Shown in pieces: positions 1-10,330 of a stretch of 64,000 nt of DNA. Under the pieces are notes generated by a model. It worked only from the letters and a program-made list of their open reading frames with translations. It was not told where the DNA came from and did no database searches. The stretch comes from Gnetum montanum. Its lineage: Eukaryota; Streptophyta; Gnetopsida; Gnetales; Gnetaceae. Positions within the stretch are counted from its first letter, which is position 1, and each line of letters begins with the position of its first letter. The translations under genes and the position numbers were made by a program. Location of the stretch: NCBI GenBank assembly GCA_015680685.1, contig MNCI01009104.1, forward strand, positions 63,541 to 127,540, written 5' to 3'.

Positions 1-540
1 TGGAAGAAGTAATTATAGCATGCGTTACTTACTAACGTGCTTTATGCATTAGTTAATGCATGAAAGTGGCCATGATGCCCACTAACGTGTTTTATGGGTT
101 AGTTAATGCATGAAAGTGGCTACCATGCCCACTAACGTGTTTTTATAAGTTGGTTAATGCATCAAGGTGGTCTCCATATCTAGTAATGTGTTTTTTATGT
201 GTTGACATTGGGTCTCTTATGGTAATTGATTATGTGGCCTATAAATTTGTTCTCGAGGGGAGAACAAAGGCACCACAAATCATGGCAGGATTGCAGTTCT
301 GGTCCCTGTCACAGACACTTGAAGATTGCATACATCATCGTTGTAGAGCACTCGTGTGAAAGAATAATCAGAATGTCAAAGTTTAATTTGAGGCATCAAT
401 GGTTAGAGATCAGTTTCATTTGCTCAAGAATTGTGCATTTCTAGTTATTTATGCATGTGAATTTCTTGTGCCATTTGCTGTCGCATTTTGTACTTTGAGT
501 ACTTGTGCCATCTGGTTTTCTACACAATTATTTTCTTACA
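1..540 (+). repeat. Ty1/copia element B, 5' LTR (left end outside or at window edge)
   Basis: The segment ends in ...ttcttaca at 540 and is followed at once by a tRNA-iMet-type primer binding site, which is how a 5' LTR meets its internal region. No second copy lies in the window, so the left terminus cannot be fixed; the 3' LTR of the same element would lie beyond 64000. The short frames here are not conserved and I do not treat them as genes. The assignment to the copia coding region at 53995-56642 is an inference from order and strand, because element C1 separates them. Confidence 0.65.
31..190 (+). repeat. 50-bp tandem repeat in copia LTR
   Basis: The unit starts actaacgtgttttatg and contains gttaatgcatgaaagtggc. 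Copies begin at 31, 81 and 131, and a degenerate fourth starts near 182. It lies in the presumed U3 part of the LTR. Confidence 0.8.
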
Positions 541-542
541 TT

Positions 543-554
543 TGGTATCAGAGC
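543..554 (+). promoter_or_regulatory. Primer binding site, tRNA-iMet type (element B)
   Basis: The sequence tggtatcagagc lies two bases after the LTR end at 540. This is the usual Ty1/copia minus-strand primer site in plants. The 555-783 stretch after it is untranslated leader with no supported gene; element C1 interrupts it at 784. Confidence 0.85.
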
Positions 555-813
555 TAGGTTAGATCTCTTTCTTGATGCTATTTTTGATGATGGTGTACTC
601 TGGAAATAGTATTTTTTTAAAAAATATTTCTACGCTTTGTAGTTTGAGAAAGATTGCTCACTTGTGGTTTTTTCTTGGTGAAAGAGATTTCACTCTCACA
701 TTTTGTTGCATTCTTGTGCATCGTAGAACTAGAAAATAGAAACCATTACTGCTGTGGCAATGAGGATATTTTCTTTTTATTTTTGATGAGTCATCGTTGG
801 TTAGCTCCATTGA

Positions 814-918
814 CAAGGCCTCGTCGACGTGACGTAGTCGACTGCGTGGACAAGGCCTTGTCGACATGATGTAGTCGATTGCATCAACGAGGCCTCATCG
901 ATGTAGTGTCTATCTATT
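814..918 (+). repeat. 37-bp U3 tandem repeat with GTCGAC palindromes
   Basis: Units start at about 814, 851 and 888, each with caaggcctcgtcgacgt-like sequence and a gtcgac or tcgat core. The 3' LTR of the same element has only one unit (52400-52435), so the array expanded or contracted after or during transposition. Confidence 0.8.
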
Positions 919-921
919 GCC

Positions 922-929
922 TATAAATA
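922..929 (+). promoter_or_regulatory. TATA box of C1 5' LTR
   Basis: The motif tataaata lies after the U3 repeats. The same motif is at 52442-52449 in the 3' LTR, in the matching context cctataaatatgc. Confidence 0.75.
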
Positions 930-1039
930 TGCACTTACTGGCTAAATTTATGGAAAATCAAGATTTCAGTAGTAGCGAAGCTCTTGCATTTTTTATTTGA
1001 AAGTTAGAATTTTTTCCCTGAGTGCCTACAGCAAGAGTG

Positions 1040-1182
1040 ATGAGAGCGGTTACTTTAGCAGTTACTATAGCAATTATTCTAATTATTAGAGTAATTACTC
1101 TAGCGGTTACTCTAATTATTAGAGTGGTTACTCTAGTAGTTACTTTAGCAGTTACTCTAATTATTAGAGTAGTTGCTCCCAA
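1040..1182 (+). repeat. A-family U3 array of TAATTA palindromes
   Basis: The array repeats the imperfect palindrome ctctaattattagag joined by gtggttactctagcagtta-type spacers. The same array occurs in all four A-family LTRs, with different copy numbers. Confidence 0.9.
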
Positions 1183-1185
1183 GTC

Positions 1186-1193
1186 TATAAATA
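1186..1193 (+). promoter_or_regulatory. TATA box of A1 5' LTR
   Basis: The motif tataaata sits just after the palindrome array and before cagtgcccaag. Counterparts are at 10500-10507 in the 3' LTR and, on the minus strand, 19082-19089 and 47100-47107 in A2. Confidence 0.75.
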
Positions 1194-1945
1194 CAGTGCC
1201 CAAGTGCACAATTGGGGAGAAGCCTTTAGGAGTCAAGTAGTGAAACTCTTGTAGTCTATTTGAAAGTTAGAGTATTTTCCAAGTGCCTACAGCAAGAAGT
1301 CTAAGTGTGGACAGATTTTGATTCGAGCATTGTGTACATGAGCATACCTTGTGTATGACAATAAAGACGAGTTCTTTGATTCATCCTTGCAGCACTTGAG
1401 ATTTTTTTTCTTACGCATTTCTTTTATTTTATTTTCTTATGCATTTATTTTATTTTATGCACTTTACATTTTTGTTATTAGCACAGCAATTCATTTTGAT
1501 TAATTAAGAAAATCGTTAAATTACTAAAGCACGACCACTTCGAGCATGCGTGTAATGCTTGGTAACCTAGTAACGATTAGTGTTTGGTAATCCCAGCAGT
1601 GTTGCATTGGTTCAGGATGTGTATGGAAAGTGGGAAAGGATGCTGGTGTTAGGATTAGTTAGAACTTAGTTAATGAGTAGTTAAGTTAAATTAGTCACTT
1701 AGTTATCTCTCTCCTTCCCTACTAGTGCAAGACATAAAAACATAAAAGCTATAAAAATCATATGCCTGAAGCTTACTTGACCATACAATCGTGACATACA
1801 GGTAAGCTTGGGAAGATAATGATCAACCAACCCATCCTTGTTGCACAAGGGTGCATAAGCACTTCGTCCTTGGAATTTGACCGGATCATGCGTGAAACGC
1901 TTGTATTTGTATGGTTGAGCGTATGGGTACCTTGCTGCTCATCAT

Positions 1946-1964
1946 TGGCACCATTACTAGGGAC
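1946..1964 (+). promoter_or_regulatory. A1 primer binding site, tRNA-Asp type
   Basis: The site reads tggcaccattactagggac, one base after the LTR. It is a mutated form of tggcgccattgccggggac seen in element F. This tRNA-Asp-type site is typical of the Athila and related lineage of plant Ty3/gypsy elements. Confidence 0.85.
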
Positions 1965-2080
1965 TTAGTTGTTTGTGCACTAACTAGAACATAGGAAATC
2001 ATTCACATCATTGGAATGAACCCTTAGGGTTGGTTGAGAAAATAATAAATAAGAATACATTTCAAACTAAATAGACAAGT

Positions 2081-4390
2081 ATGTCTCCTTCTTCGTACGA
2101 AAGCGCCTCACTGCCTAGGTCTAAAACAGGAAACAGTTGACAACATAATACACATGACATTGATCTGCTAGTCCCTCAACAAGTTCAAGTGGTTTATATT
2201 CATCCTAATGAGTATATACCAAACTTCACCTTTATCCTCCATCAAGAAGAAAAATTACGTTGGTGAGACTTAGAAGATAACATAGTGTTACCTCTCGATC
2301 ATTCAGTCCCTAGCATGGTTCTTTATGCTCTTACATGAATTGACATGCCACACTTACATGCAGAATACATTGTGCAAGACCATGACTTGAGAGAATACCA
2401 TCCCATAGAGGAATAATGTCAAAGGTACTTGCAATAGGAGAGACATCATAAGTATTTGAAGGGTAAGTGGTCCCAGGATGCCCCACATGTCTTAAGAAAA
2501 AATGAGGGTAATGAACCTACCTCAGGCAGTTAGCCACACAACGATGTTCCTCCTCGTGACTTTGGCCAAGGGGTTGTGTATCAGAACCTTCATTCCACTA
2601 TTCATAACCTAGGTTCTAATACCCATAGGCACAAAGGGTCTAAAAAAGGGACACGAACTCATGATAAAGTTGGACATTGTAATTGTAATTGCGATCAAGG
2701 CCAAGACCATAGAAGAGAAGGTAGTAGATACCGTCATGGTGATGATTCTCCTTCTTCTTCACCTTCCTCATCTCCTTTACCCTCTCCTTCAATATCCAAA
2801 TGCGGTCATAAAGAAAAAGACCATGGGGATAAAGGTAGGCAAAGTGGAAGTCATAGGCGAAACAGCTAGGAAAGGGGATGAGGGCATTCTAGAGAGTCGT
2901 GACATAGAGGAAGGGAGAGTAGGGAACAACATAGGCATCATAGACACCATGGACGAGATGATCATGATGAGCCCCTCCTCGCTACTTGAAGTATGTTGGA
3001 CATAACTGAGGCTATTAGAATTCCAACAAGGCACAAGAAAGATAGTAGGATCAAGAGATTAGATATGAACAACATCCTACTATTTGAAGGGGGATACAAT
3101 GTTAATCCTCAGAATCATTTACAAGCTTTCCATGATGCGTGTGTCTTACAGAACATAGAGAATAAATGGCAAAAACTTAAGTTGTTCCCATGGACATTAG
3201 TTAAAGAAGCGAAAAGCTGGTATCGGTCTTTAGAACCGGAATCCATTTGTAGGTGGAGTACTATGTTAGAACTATTTAATGACAAGTACCAAATGTAGTC
3301 CCAAGTGTCTAACTTGTGAATGAAAATCCAAGGCCGGAAACAAGGAGGAAATGAACCCTTGGATGCTACCATGGGCCGATACTATGCACTGTTACATCGT
3401 TGTCATGACCATGGTTATGTGCAAAGGGATCAATTACGCCATCTCATGGATGGGCTTAGGCATGAAATAAGAAGAACCCTTGGGACTTATGCCCAAGGGA
3501 GACTATCCGAGCTTAGGTCCCATCAAATTCAAAGACTATTGGAGAAAGTTGCTAAGGAAGAAGGTGAGCTATGGAAGAGAGAAAGTGTGGAAGAGTATAA
3601 TCAAGATCCTTCCCTTCGGAAGAGGGGAGTAAGATTTTGTGAGGATGAAGAAGAGTCACCACTCGAAGAGATGGTGAATAGGAAAACTTTGCCTATCCAA
3701 AAGATGACATCATAAGTTTTGGCAAAGTTCGACCAAATGTGGGATTCCCTAGACAATAGATTTCAAACTGTTCTTAAAATAGTAGAGGAGTCTAAAGAGC
3801 AAGGTAGTGATCACAAAAAAAAGAAAAAAGAGAGAAGCTGAACATGCACGTAGCAAGGGTAAGGGAAAAGTTACCATCATTGAATAAGTTCTGGATTCGG
3901 AAATAGACAATGATAGTGGATGCAAGATATGTCAATATGACCAGCCTAAGGGATGTTGCTTTGTAATCTCACATCTACAAAGGTCTGGGGTGTATACACT
4001 CAACCCACAATTAAACAAAAGGCAAACACCTTAAAGGTTATCTTATCCTCAAGGTAACCCAAGTCAGTTCCACCAACCCTTAACATATTATCCCAATGGA
4101 ACTCCACCACAACTAATTGAGAAATATCAATAGTGGTAGCACCCACAATCATGGGGAATGCCACCACTAAGGCAATAGCATCCTTACTAGCAACCTGACT
4201 CATATGGATATTACGTGTAGTAGCCAATCTCCCCACGTGACTCTACTGGTTACGTCACTCCTCAACCTGACTACCAAGCCCACAAGTATTATGGGATTCC
4301 CTCTTCTAGATGCAATGTTCCGCAAGCATATCATCCTTCTCATCCAGCCGTATCTCTTTCACCAATAGCTCCACTACGACCTACTCCCAC
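2081..4390 (+). pseudogene. A1 gag (degenerate)
   Basis: Gag forms the particle that packages element RNA. The start codon at 2081 opens the same N-terminus as A2 and F (MSPSSYESAS), and a stop follows after about 19 codons. An N-terminal domain around 2190-2440 matches C1, A2 and F. A charged Arg/Ser/His-rich stretch spans 2600-2960. The gag core is at 3090-3720, with WYRSLEPESI and LELFNDKY and a long coiled region to 3715. A zinc-knuckle remnant near 3925-3965 reads CKICQYDQPKGCC, with His changed to Gln. A Pro/Gln/Tyr-rich tail runs to the protease. There are several stops and frame changes. The frames at 2993-3298 and 3320-3715 are the best preserved pieces. Confidence 0.85.
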
Positions 4391-5159
4391 AATGCAAGGT
4401 GAAATCCCTACCCAACCACAGCAATGTAATTCCACGATGGCTGTTAACTCTCAACCTACTGTTGGTTCCAACAACCACATGAAGAAAAGACCTTTCTTTA
4501 GAACCAACAATCCAACCAAGTTCTTGCAATCACAAGTGACTAATACCTTAGATGCCTCACTATCCATCAAAACTTCGAAGCCCCCTTCAACCCAATCATT
4601 GCACTTAATGCATACGGTCATGCTAACACATGCCATCACCGATTGGATCAAAGCTGGCCACCTTCCTAGGTAATTCTCTGATCTTAGGAGTCCTCTCATA
4701 TACTTACAAATTGTTGGAAATGCACTATGCAAGGCTCTTTTGGATTCAGGTCCCAGTGTCAACTTGATTTCTTAAGAAATGTACAAGGCCTAGAACCTGC
4801 CTCTATTGAAAAAGAGAAACATCCATCTAGAGTTGGCTAACTGGTCCATGATTGTCCCATTGGAACCAGTGGAAGACATTGTTACCACTATTTGTGGATG
4901 GTCGTACCCAGCTAACTTCCTAGTGATTTAGGTAAACAACGGTAAGGGGGACTTTCCAATCATAATGGAAAGAGCATGGTTAAGCTCTATCGACGCATGC
5001 CTAGGAATTTGTGATCTTTCCCTAGAAATATCAAAGGAAAACACATTTAGAAAGATCAAGAAGAAGAGAGTTCCATGCATCACATATAGTGACACAGGGT
5101 GTAATTGCGTGCAAAGGTCATGGGTTGTGCAAATTTTTACATTATTTGCATGTAATTAG
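4391..5159 (+). pseudogene. A1 aspartic protease domain (degenerate)
   Basis: Retropepsin cleaves the element polyprotein. The active-site triad is visible as LLDSGPSVNLIS near 4735-4770. Downstream are ICGWSYPANFLVI and FPIIMERAWLS, the conserved flap and C-terminal parts shared with A2 (43173-43853). Stops after KAGHLPR, NLIS and NFLVI break the frame. The end, GCNCVQRSWVV, is shared by A1, A2 and F. The 5160-5300 stretch links protease to RT and is non-open. Confidence 0.85.
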
Positions 5160-5299
5160 TGTGCACAAGTGATTAACATACAAAGATGCCTATATGTAGC
5201 AGCCACACGATAGGAAGACACCTAGTGGTTGACAGCTAATTAAGAAAGTAGTTCACTCATATGCATGGAACCAACTGAAGGTTTGACTTGTGCTTACAT

Positions 5300-6890
5300 C
5301 GATAGCATAGACACATTAAAGTAAGTCCACTACCAACTTCCAAGTCTTAACCTTGAAAATATTAACTAGGGGAAGTTGGAAATCCCTAAGAAATTTAAGT
5401 AGAAGCCCCTTGAGCTGAAACCATTGCCCACCAGTATGGAATACATGCTCCTTAAAAATGGAAAATTGGTAATTATCAACACTAAGCTTGCTTCTCAACA
5501 GAAAGAAGAATTGATGAAGGTAATAAATAAATGGTCAAAAGCCTTCGCTTGATCATATCTCGAATTAACTAGAATAGATCCTAGGATATGCCAACATAGA
5601 ATTTACACTGACCCCTCCATGAAGCCTTAAAGACAACTGCAGAAGTGATTGAACCCTAAGCTAAAGCAAGTAGTCAAGGAAGAAATTGAACAACTTCTCA
5701 AGGCTGGGTTCATATACCCCATTGCTGATAGCGAATGGGTTAGCCCCTTAGTTATTGTGCCTAAAAAGGGAGGAAAATGGAGGGTGTGCATATATTTTAA
5801 GCTACAAAATATGGTAACATTCAAAGATCACTTTCCATTGTCATTTGTCGACCAAGTCTTAGACACCATCGCAAGGCATCGCTATTACAGTTTTATGGAT
5901 GGCTATAGCAGATATAACCAAATATAAATAGCCCCAGAAGACCAAGCCAAGACTATGTTCACCAATCCTTGGGAAATGTTCGCATACAAATAGATGTCGT
6001 TTGGCTTGTGCAATGTCCCTACAACATTTCAATGATTAGTTCTAAGCATATTCCAACAACAGATAGGGAATGGTGTGGAGGTCTTTATGGATGACTTCTC
6101 CACTTATGGAGAAAACTTTGATAAAGCCTTAGACCGGTTGGAGCAAGTGTTAAAAAGATGTGTAGAAACCAATTTGAGGCTCAACTGGTAGAAAAACCAT
6201 TTGATGGTCCAAGAAGGTGTAGTACTAGGGCACAAAATCTCACACACAGGGATAGAGGTAGACCTCGAGAAAATCAAAATTATCCAAGGAATTACCCATC
6301 AACTGGAAACTGTCAAACATATTTGGTCATTCCTTAGACATACTGGCTACTGTAGGAGATTTATTGAAAACTTTTCAAAGGTTGCCGAACCATTGGTGGA
6401 ATTAACAAAAAAGGACATACCTTTCGAGTGGACCAGGGAATGCGAATTAGGTTTCCAAAATTTGAAATAGAAGCTAGTAGAAACACCCATTCTACAAGCT
6501 CTTGACTAGTCGAAACCATTTCATATCATGACTAACATGTCCAACTATGCTTTAGCATCTGTACTTACATAGTTAGATGACCAGAAGTGTCCTTATTACA
6601 TTCACTGTGCAAGTAGAAGTATCGGTAGTGCACAACTTAACTACACTACCACAGAGATAGAATTAATGGCTGTAGTGTTTGCACTAGAAAATTTTAGACA
6701 CTATGTATTGGGATATAAAGTATATATACATATAGATCATAGTGCAATTTGGTTCCTCATGAATAAGCCAAAGGTAAGCCCTCGTATCATACGATGACTT
6801 GTAATCTTACAAGAGTTTGATTTAATGATGATCAATCGCAAGGGCACCAAGAATGTAGTTGCTGATCATTTATCTTAGTCATGATGGGAC
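5300..6890 (+). pseudogene. A1 reverse transcriptase and RNase H (degenerate)
   Basis: RT copies the element RNA into DNA and RNase H removes the RNA. From 5649 the fingers and palm are clear: FIYPIADSEWVSPLVIVPKK, KWRVCIYF, and DQVLDTIARHRYYSFMDGYS. The catalytic motif FMDD is at 6084-6095 (the Athila lineage uses FMDD). The connection region at 6201-6470 reads VVLGHKISHTGIEV. RNase H covers about 6480-6880, with YNYALASVLT-like sequence, ELMAVVFALENFRHYVLGYK and HIDHSAIWFLMNK. About ten internal stops, often CAA/CAG to TAA/TAG, make it inactive. Confidence 0.88.
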
Positions 6891-7041
6891 AACAAAGAGG
6901 ATGAGTATCTAATTTTTGATCATTTCCCTGATGAATTTCTATTTTTTGGTGTAGTGAANACTCATGATGGGACAACAAAGAGGATGAGTATCTAATTTTT
7001 GATCATTTCCCTGATGAATTTCTATTTTTTGGTGTAGTGAA
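6879..7041. other. Duplicated 80 bp around a single N (likely assembly artefact)
   Basis: The 80 bp at 6879-6958 are repeated at 6962-7041, with an N at 6959 between them. Homologous A2 sequence has a single copy. This looks like two contig ends joined without merging. Confidence 0.8.
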
Positions 7042-8310
7042 TAATCAATCACCCACGGAGACAAACTGGTACAATAGCATTCTTACCTATCTCCTCACCC
7101 AGAAAACACGACAAGAGTTAAACCTTAAGAAGAAATAATAGTTTCTTCACCGAGTCAAGTACTTTATGGAGATCAATAGATAACTTTACAAAGTGTGTTT
7201 CGATGGCTTGGTTTGATGGTGTGTTCCCGATAGAGATCAACTGCAAGTTCTCCAAGATGCTCATGAGGGTTCTTGTGGGGGTCATTACATTGGGAGATGA
7301 ATGATCATCAAGATCCTGTTTGCAAGATATTATTGGCCTAGATTATTTTGGGATGCCCATCATTTCATCCAATCTTATGAGCGTTGCCACCATGATGGGG
7401 GAATGACTGCTAGAATGGAGGATTCGCAACAATGGATTTAACCATTAGAACCCTTCCACATTTTGGGAATTGATTTTATGGGGCTGATTACACCAATGTC
7501 CAATGGAAAAGCTTATATTATTGTTGTCATTGATTACCTAATAAAATGGGTCGAAGTAGCTGTTGTTAAAGATTGTACATCATCTACAGCTACATGATTT
7601 GTTCAACAATAAATCATAAATAGGGTTGGTGTGCTGGGTGCACTTATTTTAGATAATGGTACAGACTTCAGAGGTGCAACTTTTCGGAAATTAATGCAAC
7701 ACTTAGGGGTTGAGCATAAATTGAGTACACCATACCACCCATAAGTGAATGGTCAAGCAGAAGTCACCAACAGGGAAATTACGAAGATATTGATAAGAAC
7801 CATTAGCAAGTTTAGGCGAAACTAGAGCACTTAACTAAATGATGCTCTTTGGGCATATAGCTCTACATGGAAACTCCTTACAGGCTACTCTCCCTATAAG
7901 TTAGTGTATGGTAAATTACCAATGCTTCCCATTCAACCTGAGCTTCGTACACTATCCACGGCATTTGACCTCAACCTTGACCTTGATCTAGCATAGAAAC
8001 AACAGTTAGTAATCCTTAACTTACTAGATGAAAATTGGTTAGCTGTCTTGTCATCTAACGAATTGCACAAGGCCTTCAAGAAACAACATCATAACCTAAG
8101 AATTAGGAAAGTTAAATGTCAGCTAGGAGATAAGGTTCTTTATTGGAATCCCACACATGTGCCACAATGTACTAAATTTCAAACACTATGGGAAGGACCT
8201 TATTATTTATGCAATTTTTCCTTCAGGGGCCATGACAATATACAAACCTAAGAGCCTGGATAAGAAACTTTTGGTCAACATGCAACAAACCAAGCCTTTC
8301 TAGGAGGTTA
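7042..8310 (+). pseudogene. A1 integrase (degenerate)
   Basis: Integrase inserts the cDNA. The zinc-binding part is near 7255-7400 (DAHEGSCGGHY ... SYERCHHDGG, the second Cys pair degraded). Catalytic core residues are visible: the first Asp in GIDFMG (about 7471), the second in LILDNGTDF (about 7652) and Glu in NGQAEVTN (7760-7762). A stop (HP-stop-VNGQ) precedes the Glu. The C-terminal part includes VYGKLPMLPIQPEL and KVLYWNPTHVPQ to about 8250. Pol ends in a stretch containing catgggggag (8389), conserved in all A, C and F copies. Confidence 0.87.
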
Positions 8311-8938
8311 GAACAGCTAGTAGACATGCTACCTCTCTTGATGGACAACCCTGCTTACTATTTCCAATTTCCTCCTTCCAACTTAGTCATGGGGGAGATG
8401 GCCACCTATGCTAACCATTCTAGGCCCTTAGTTCTTTGTGAATTTTTGGTTTACACATTCTTTCAACTTTTCTTATTTTTGTTTTACACCATCGTTCATG
8501 TTTTTACTGTTTGTTTGTTTGCTTGATTTATTTTTATTCATCATCTAATAAGTGCTCATGATGGTGGATTGAATTATATCATATTGATTGCTAATGTTTG
8601 GTTTTTACCTTTGAATTATGATGCTGATATTGAGGTATGGTTCTTTTGGTAAAATAGGCAATGAGTCCATGCTGTCCACTCATCCATATAACTCTATGGT
8701 CTTCTTTGGCTTGGAACTATACAATCCCCTTTTTCTAAGTAAACTTGTTAATGAATGGGTGGCTGGGTATTTTTCAAACCAAGGAAAGACTCAAAGGATG
8801 AAAAGGGTGTGATTTCAAGGGGGTTCGATGCATTGGTATTGGCCATTCTTTTAGGTGCTTGGATGCTTTTTCTTGGGTTTTCTGCCATTCTGAAATTGTT
8901 CAAATATCAGGAAGTTGAGTGAATAAAAATATGTCTTT

Positions 8939-9223
8939 TCATGGTGTGGTTCTCATGCATAAACATAAAAAGAGAGAGAGAGAAAGAAAGAGAACATGGT
9001 GAGAATTCAAAGCACACCCCTTAGACATAATAAAGCAATATGGACTATAAGCATTGGTTATGGCACTGGAAAGACATATTACCCATGCTTGAAGGTTCCC
9101 TCTAACTAAGGCCCTTTCTCGCTTCCTGCTTCTCCATCTCACTCTCCTTGGAATGGTGGTTACTCTTTGTGGAAGCATTCTTATTGTCTCAAGAGGATGG
9201 ATTGGCCAAGTGTATTGATGCAA
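8939..9223 (-). CDS. Conserved antisense frame 1 in A1 post-pol region (94 codons)
   Basis: This frame is antisense to the element. It encodes HQYTWPIHP, RVTTIPRRVR, ERALVRGNLQAW and SKGCALNS. The same peptide, with substitutions, is encoded antisense in A2 at 39221-39523 (+), and a frameshifted version lies in F around 58540-58690. Product unknown; it is basic and has no domain I recognise. Nucleotide conservation alone could preserve it, so coding status is uncertain. Confidence 0.35.
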   Translation of the reverse strand: MHQYTWPIHPLETIRMLPQRVTTIPRRVRWRSRKRERALVRGNLQAWVICLSSAITNAYSPYCFIMSKGCALNSHHVLFLSLSLFLCLCMRTTP

Positions 9224-9305
9224 GGTTACTAAATGTGGTTGGGTTGAGTTTGGATTTGGGATGAGTTCTACTCAGTTATCTTAACCATGAAATACGCAAG
9301 GGGAT

Positions 9306-9596
9306 TTACAAAACCTTGTTCTTTGGATTCCATTCCATTCTCTCCTCTCCATCTTTCTTCCCATTTTTCACCTCATTTCCAATTTTATCATTAGTATGTT
9401 TTGGGTTGATGCATTTTTTTTCTTTGGTGAATTCTTGTGGGTAAGTTTTTAACTCTTTCTTCCAAATGAAATTCCTAAAGCCTACGGACTCTTTGGTTTG
9501 TGGGTTTGTCAGGGTAAAAAGGGCATGAGCTTGCTTTGGGGAGGACCCACTGGCATTTCTTTTTGGTGCAATTGTTAACTTCTTTTCCTTAAACAT
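9306..9596 (-). CDS. Conserved antisense frame 2 in A1 post-pol region (96 codons)
   Basis: The antisense frame starts MFKEKKLTIAPKRNASGSSP and is rich in Lys, Asn and Glu. A2 encodes the same peptide at 38850-39140 (+) with three stops, and F has a degraded version near 58150-58440. No family recognised. It precedes frame 1 in antisense order, so the two could be parts of one former antisense gene. Confidence 0.35.
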   Translation of the reverse strand: MFKEKKLTIAPKRNASGSSPKQAHALFTLTNPQTKESVGFRNFIWKKELKTYPQEFTKEKKCINPKHTNDKIGNEVKNGKKDGEERMEWNPKNKVL

Positions 9597-9853
9597 TTCC
9601 TACAATCAATCATTTTTTGTTTCATCCCCATACATGACATCCATTTTATTGGTGTTGCTGTTGATATTTTTCATCTTTCTTGTTCATCATGTTTTTCCCT
9701 CTTATAGCTATCGGAGGTTCACTCTTAGTCGTGGGGGCACTGGCACAAATTTTTCAATTTTTTCCATTTTACTAATTGCCTAACCTCTACACTTTAGGTA
9801 GTTTCTAGTGATAAATCTCTGAACTAGTTTTTACCATAACCACAACTCAGCCA

Positions 9854-9995
9854 ATGCGCTTCATATCGAGGCAAGGTATCAACTACATTGTGGATTATCT
9901 ATCCTTGCTCATTTGTGACTATGTTGTGTGTGCAGATTGCGATCATACAAACAATGGACTAGGCTTGGTGGAAGCACTCAGGATGGATCGAAACT
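9854..9995 (+). CDS. Short conserved sense frame before the A1 polypurine tract
   Basis: The frame starts MRFISRQGINYIVDYLSLL and is hydrophobic, with about 46 codons to a stop. A2 keeps it open for 90 codons (19584-19856, minus strand), and F has RQGIKCIVIYLSLLICDCVV near 57780-57900. The function is unknown. Its position after pol is where plant Athila elements may carry an env-like frame, but nothing here shows an envelope protein. Confidence 0.35.
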
Positions 9996-10319
9996 AGAGC
10001 ATTTACAAAAGGAGCAAGTTTGGTGGCATGGCTATGGAGAAACAACGGAAGGCACGATCTTGACATTGGTGGCAACATGCTCCATCTTCTTTCTCTCTTT
10101 CTCTCTCTATCTTCAAGCTACCAAATAAAGGCTTGGATATCATTTATGTACGAGTGTTCACCATAATGGTCATGAACACTAATGTTGTAATATGCTTATT
10201 GATCCATTCATTAGGCACGTTGAGTCTGTCATCCCATTCGACCATTAGTTTTTAATTAGTTAATAATCCCATACTTTCCCAATATTTTTTAAGGAACTCG
10301 AGGATGAGTTTTCATTCAG

Positions 10320-10330
10320 TCATGGGGGTA
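10320..10330 (+). promoter_or_regulatory. A1 polypurine tract
   Basis: tcatgggggta lies directly before the 3' LTR and would prime plus-strand DNA synthesis. The preceding ttttcattcag is conserved in A2, C1 and F. Confidence 0.85.

Larger units (their letters stand above)
784..1037 (+). repeat. C1 5' LTR, first part (U3 and start of R)
   Basis: It starts tgatgagtcatcgttgg and aligns with the 3' LTR at 52378. It contains the promoter (TATA at 922-929) and breaks off at ...cctacagcaagag where A1 inserted. The rest of the LTR resumes at 11265. Confidence 0.9.
1038..1944 (+). repeat. A1 5' LTR
   Basis: It begins tgatgagagcgg and ends ttgctgctcatca just before the primer site. It has a U3 palindrome array at 1040-1185, a TATA box at 1186-1193 and aataaa at 1360-1365. 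The two short open frames here (1022-1240 + and 958-1236 -) are only translations of the U3 repeat. Confidence 0.95.
8311..10319 (+). other. A1 post-pol region, no firm gene
   Basis: About 2 kb lie between pol and the polypurine tract. The region matches A2 (38850-40030 and 19393-19911) and F (57456-58992, 59941-60240). It holds two antisense frames and one short sense frame conserved between copies, annotated separately, and G5 tracts at 8390, 9727 and 10323. Otherwise I see AT-rich non-coding DNA. Confidence 0.7.

Noticed and set aside
1022-1240. Open frame with repeating VTLIIRVV-type peptide (also 10320-10569, 19020-19382, 47038-47338)
   Set aside because: It is a translation of the U3 palindrome array, open on both strands, and its length follows repeat copy number.
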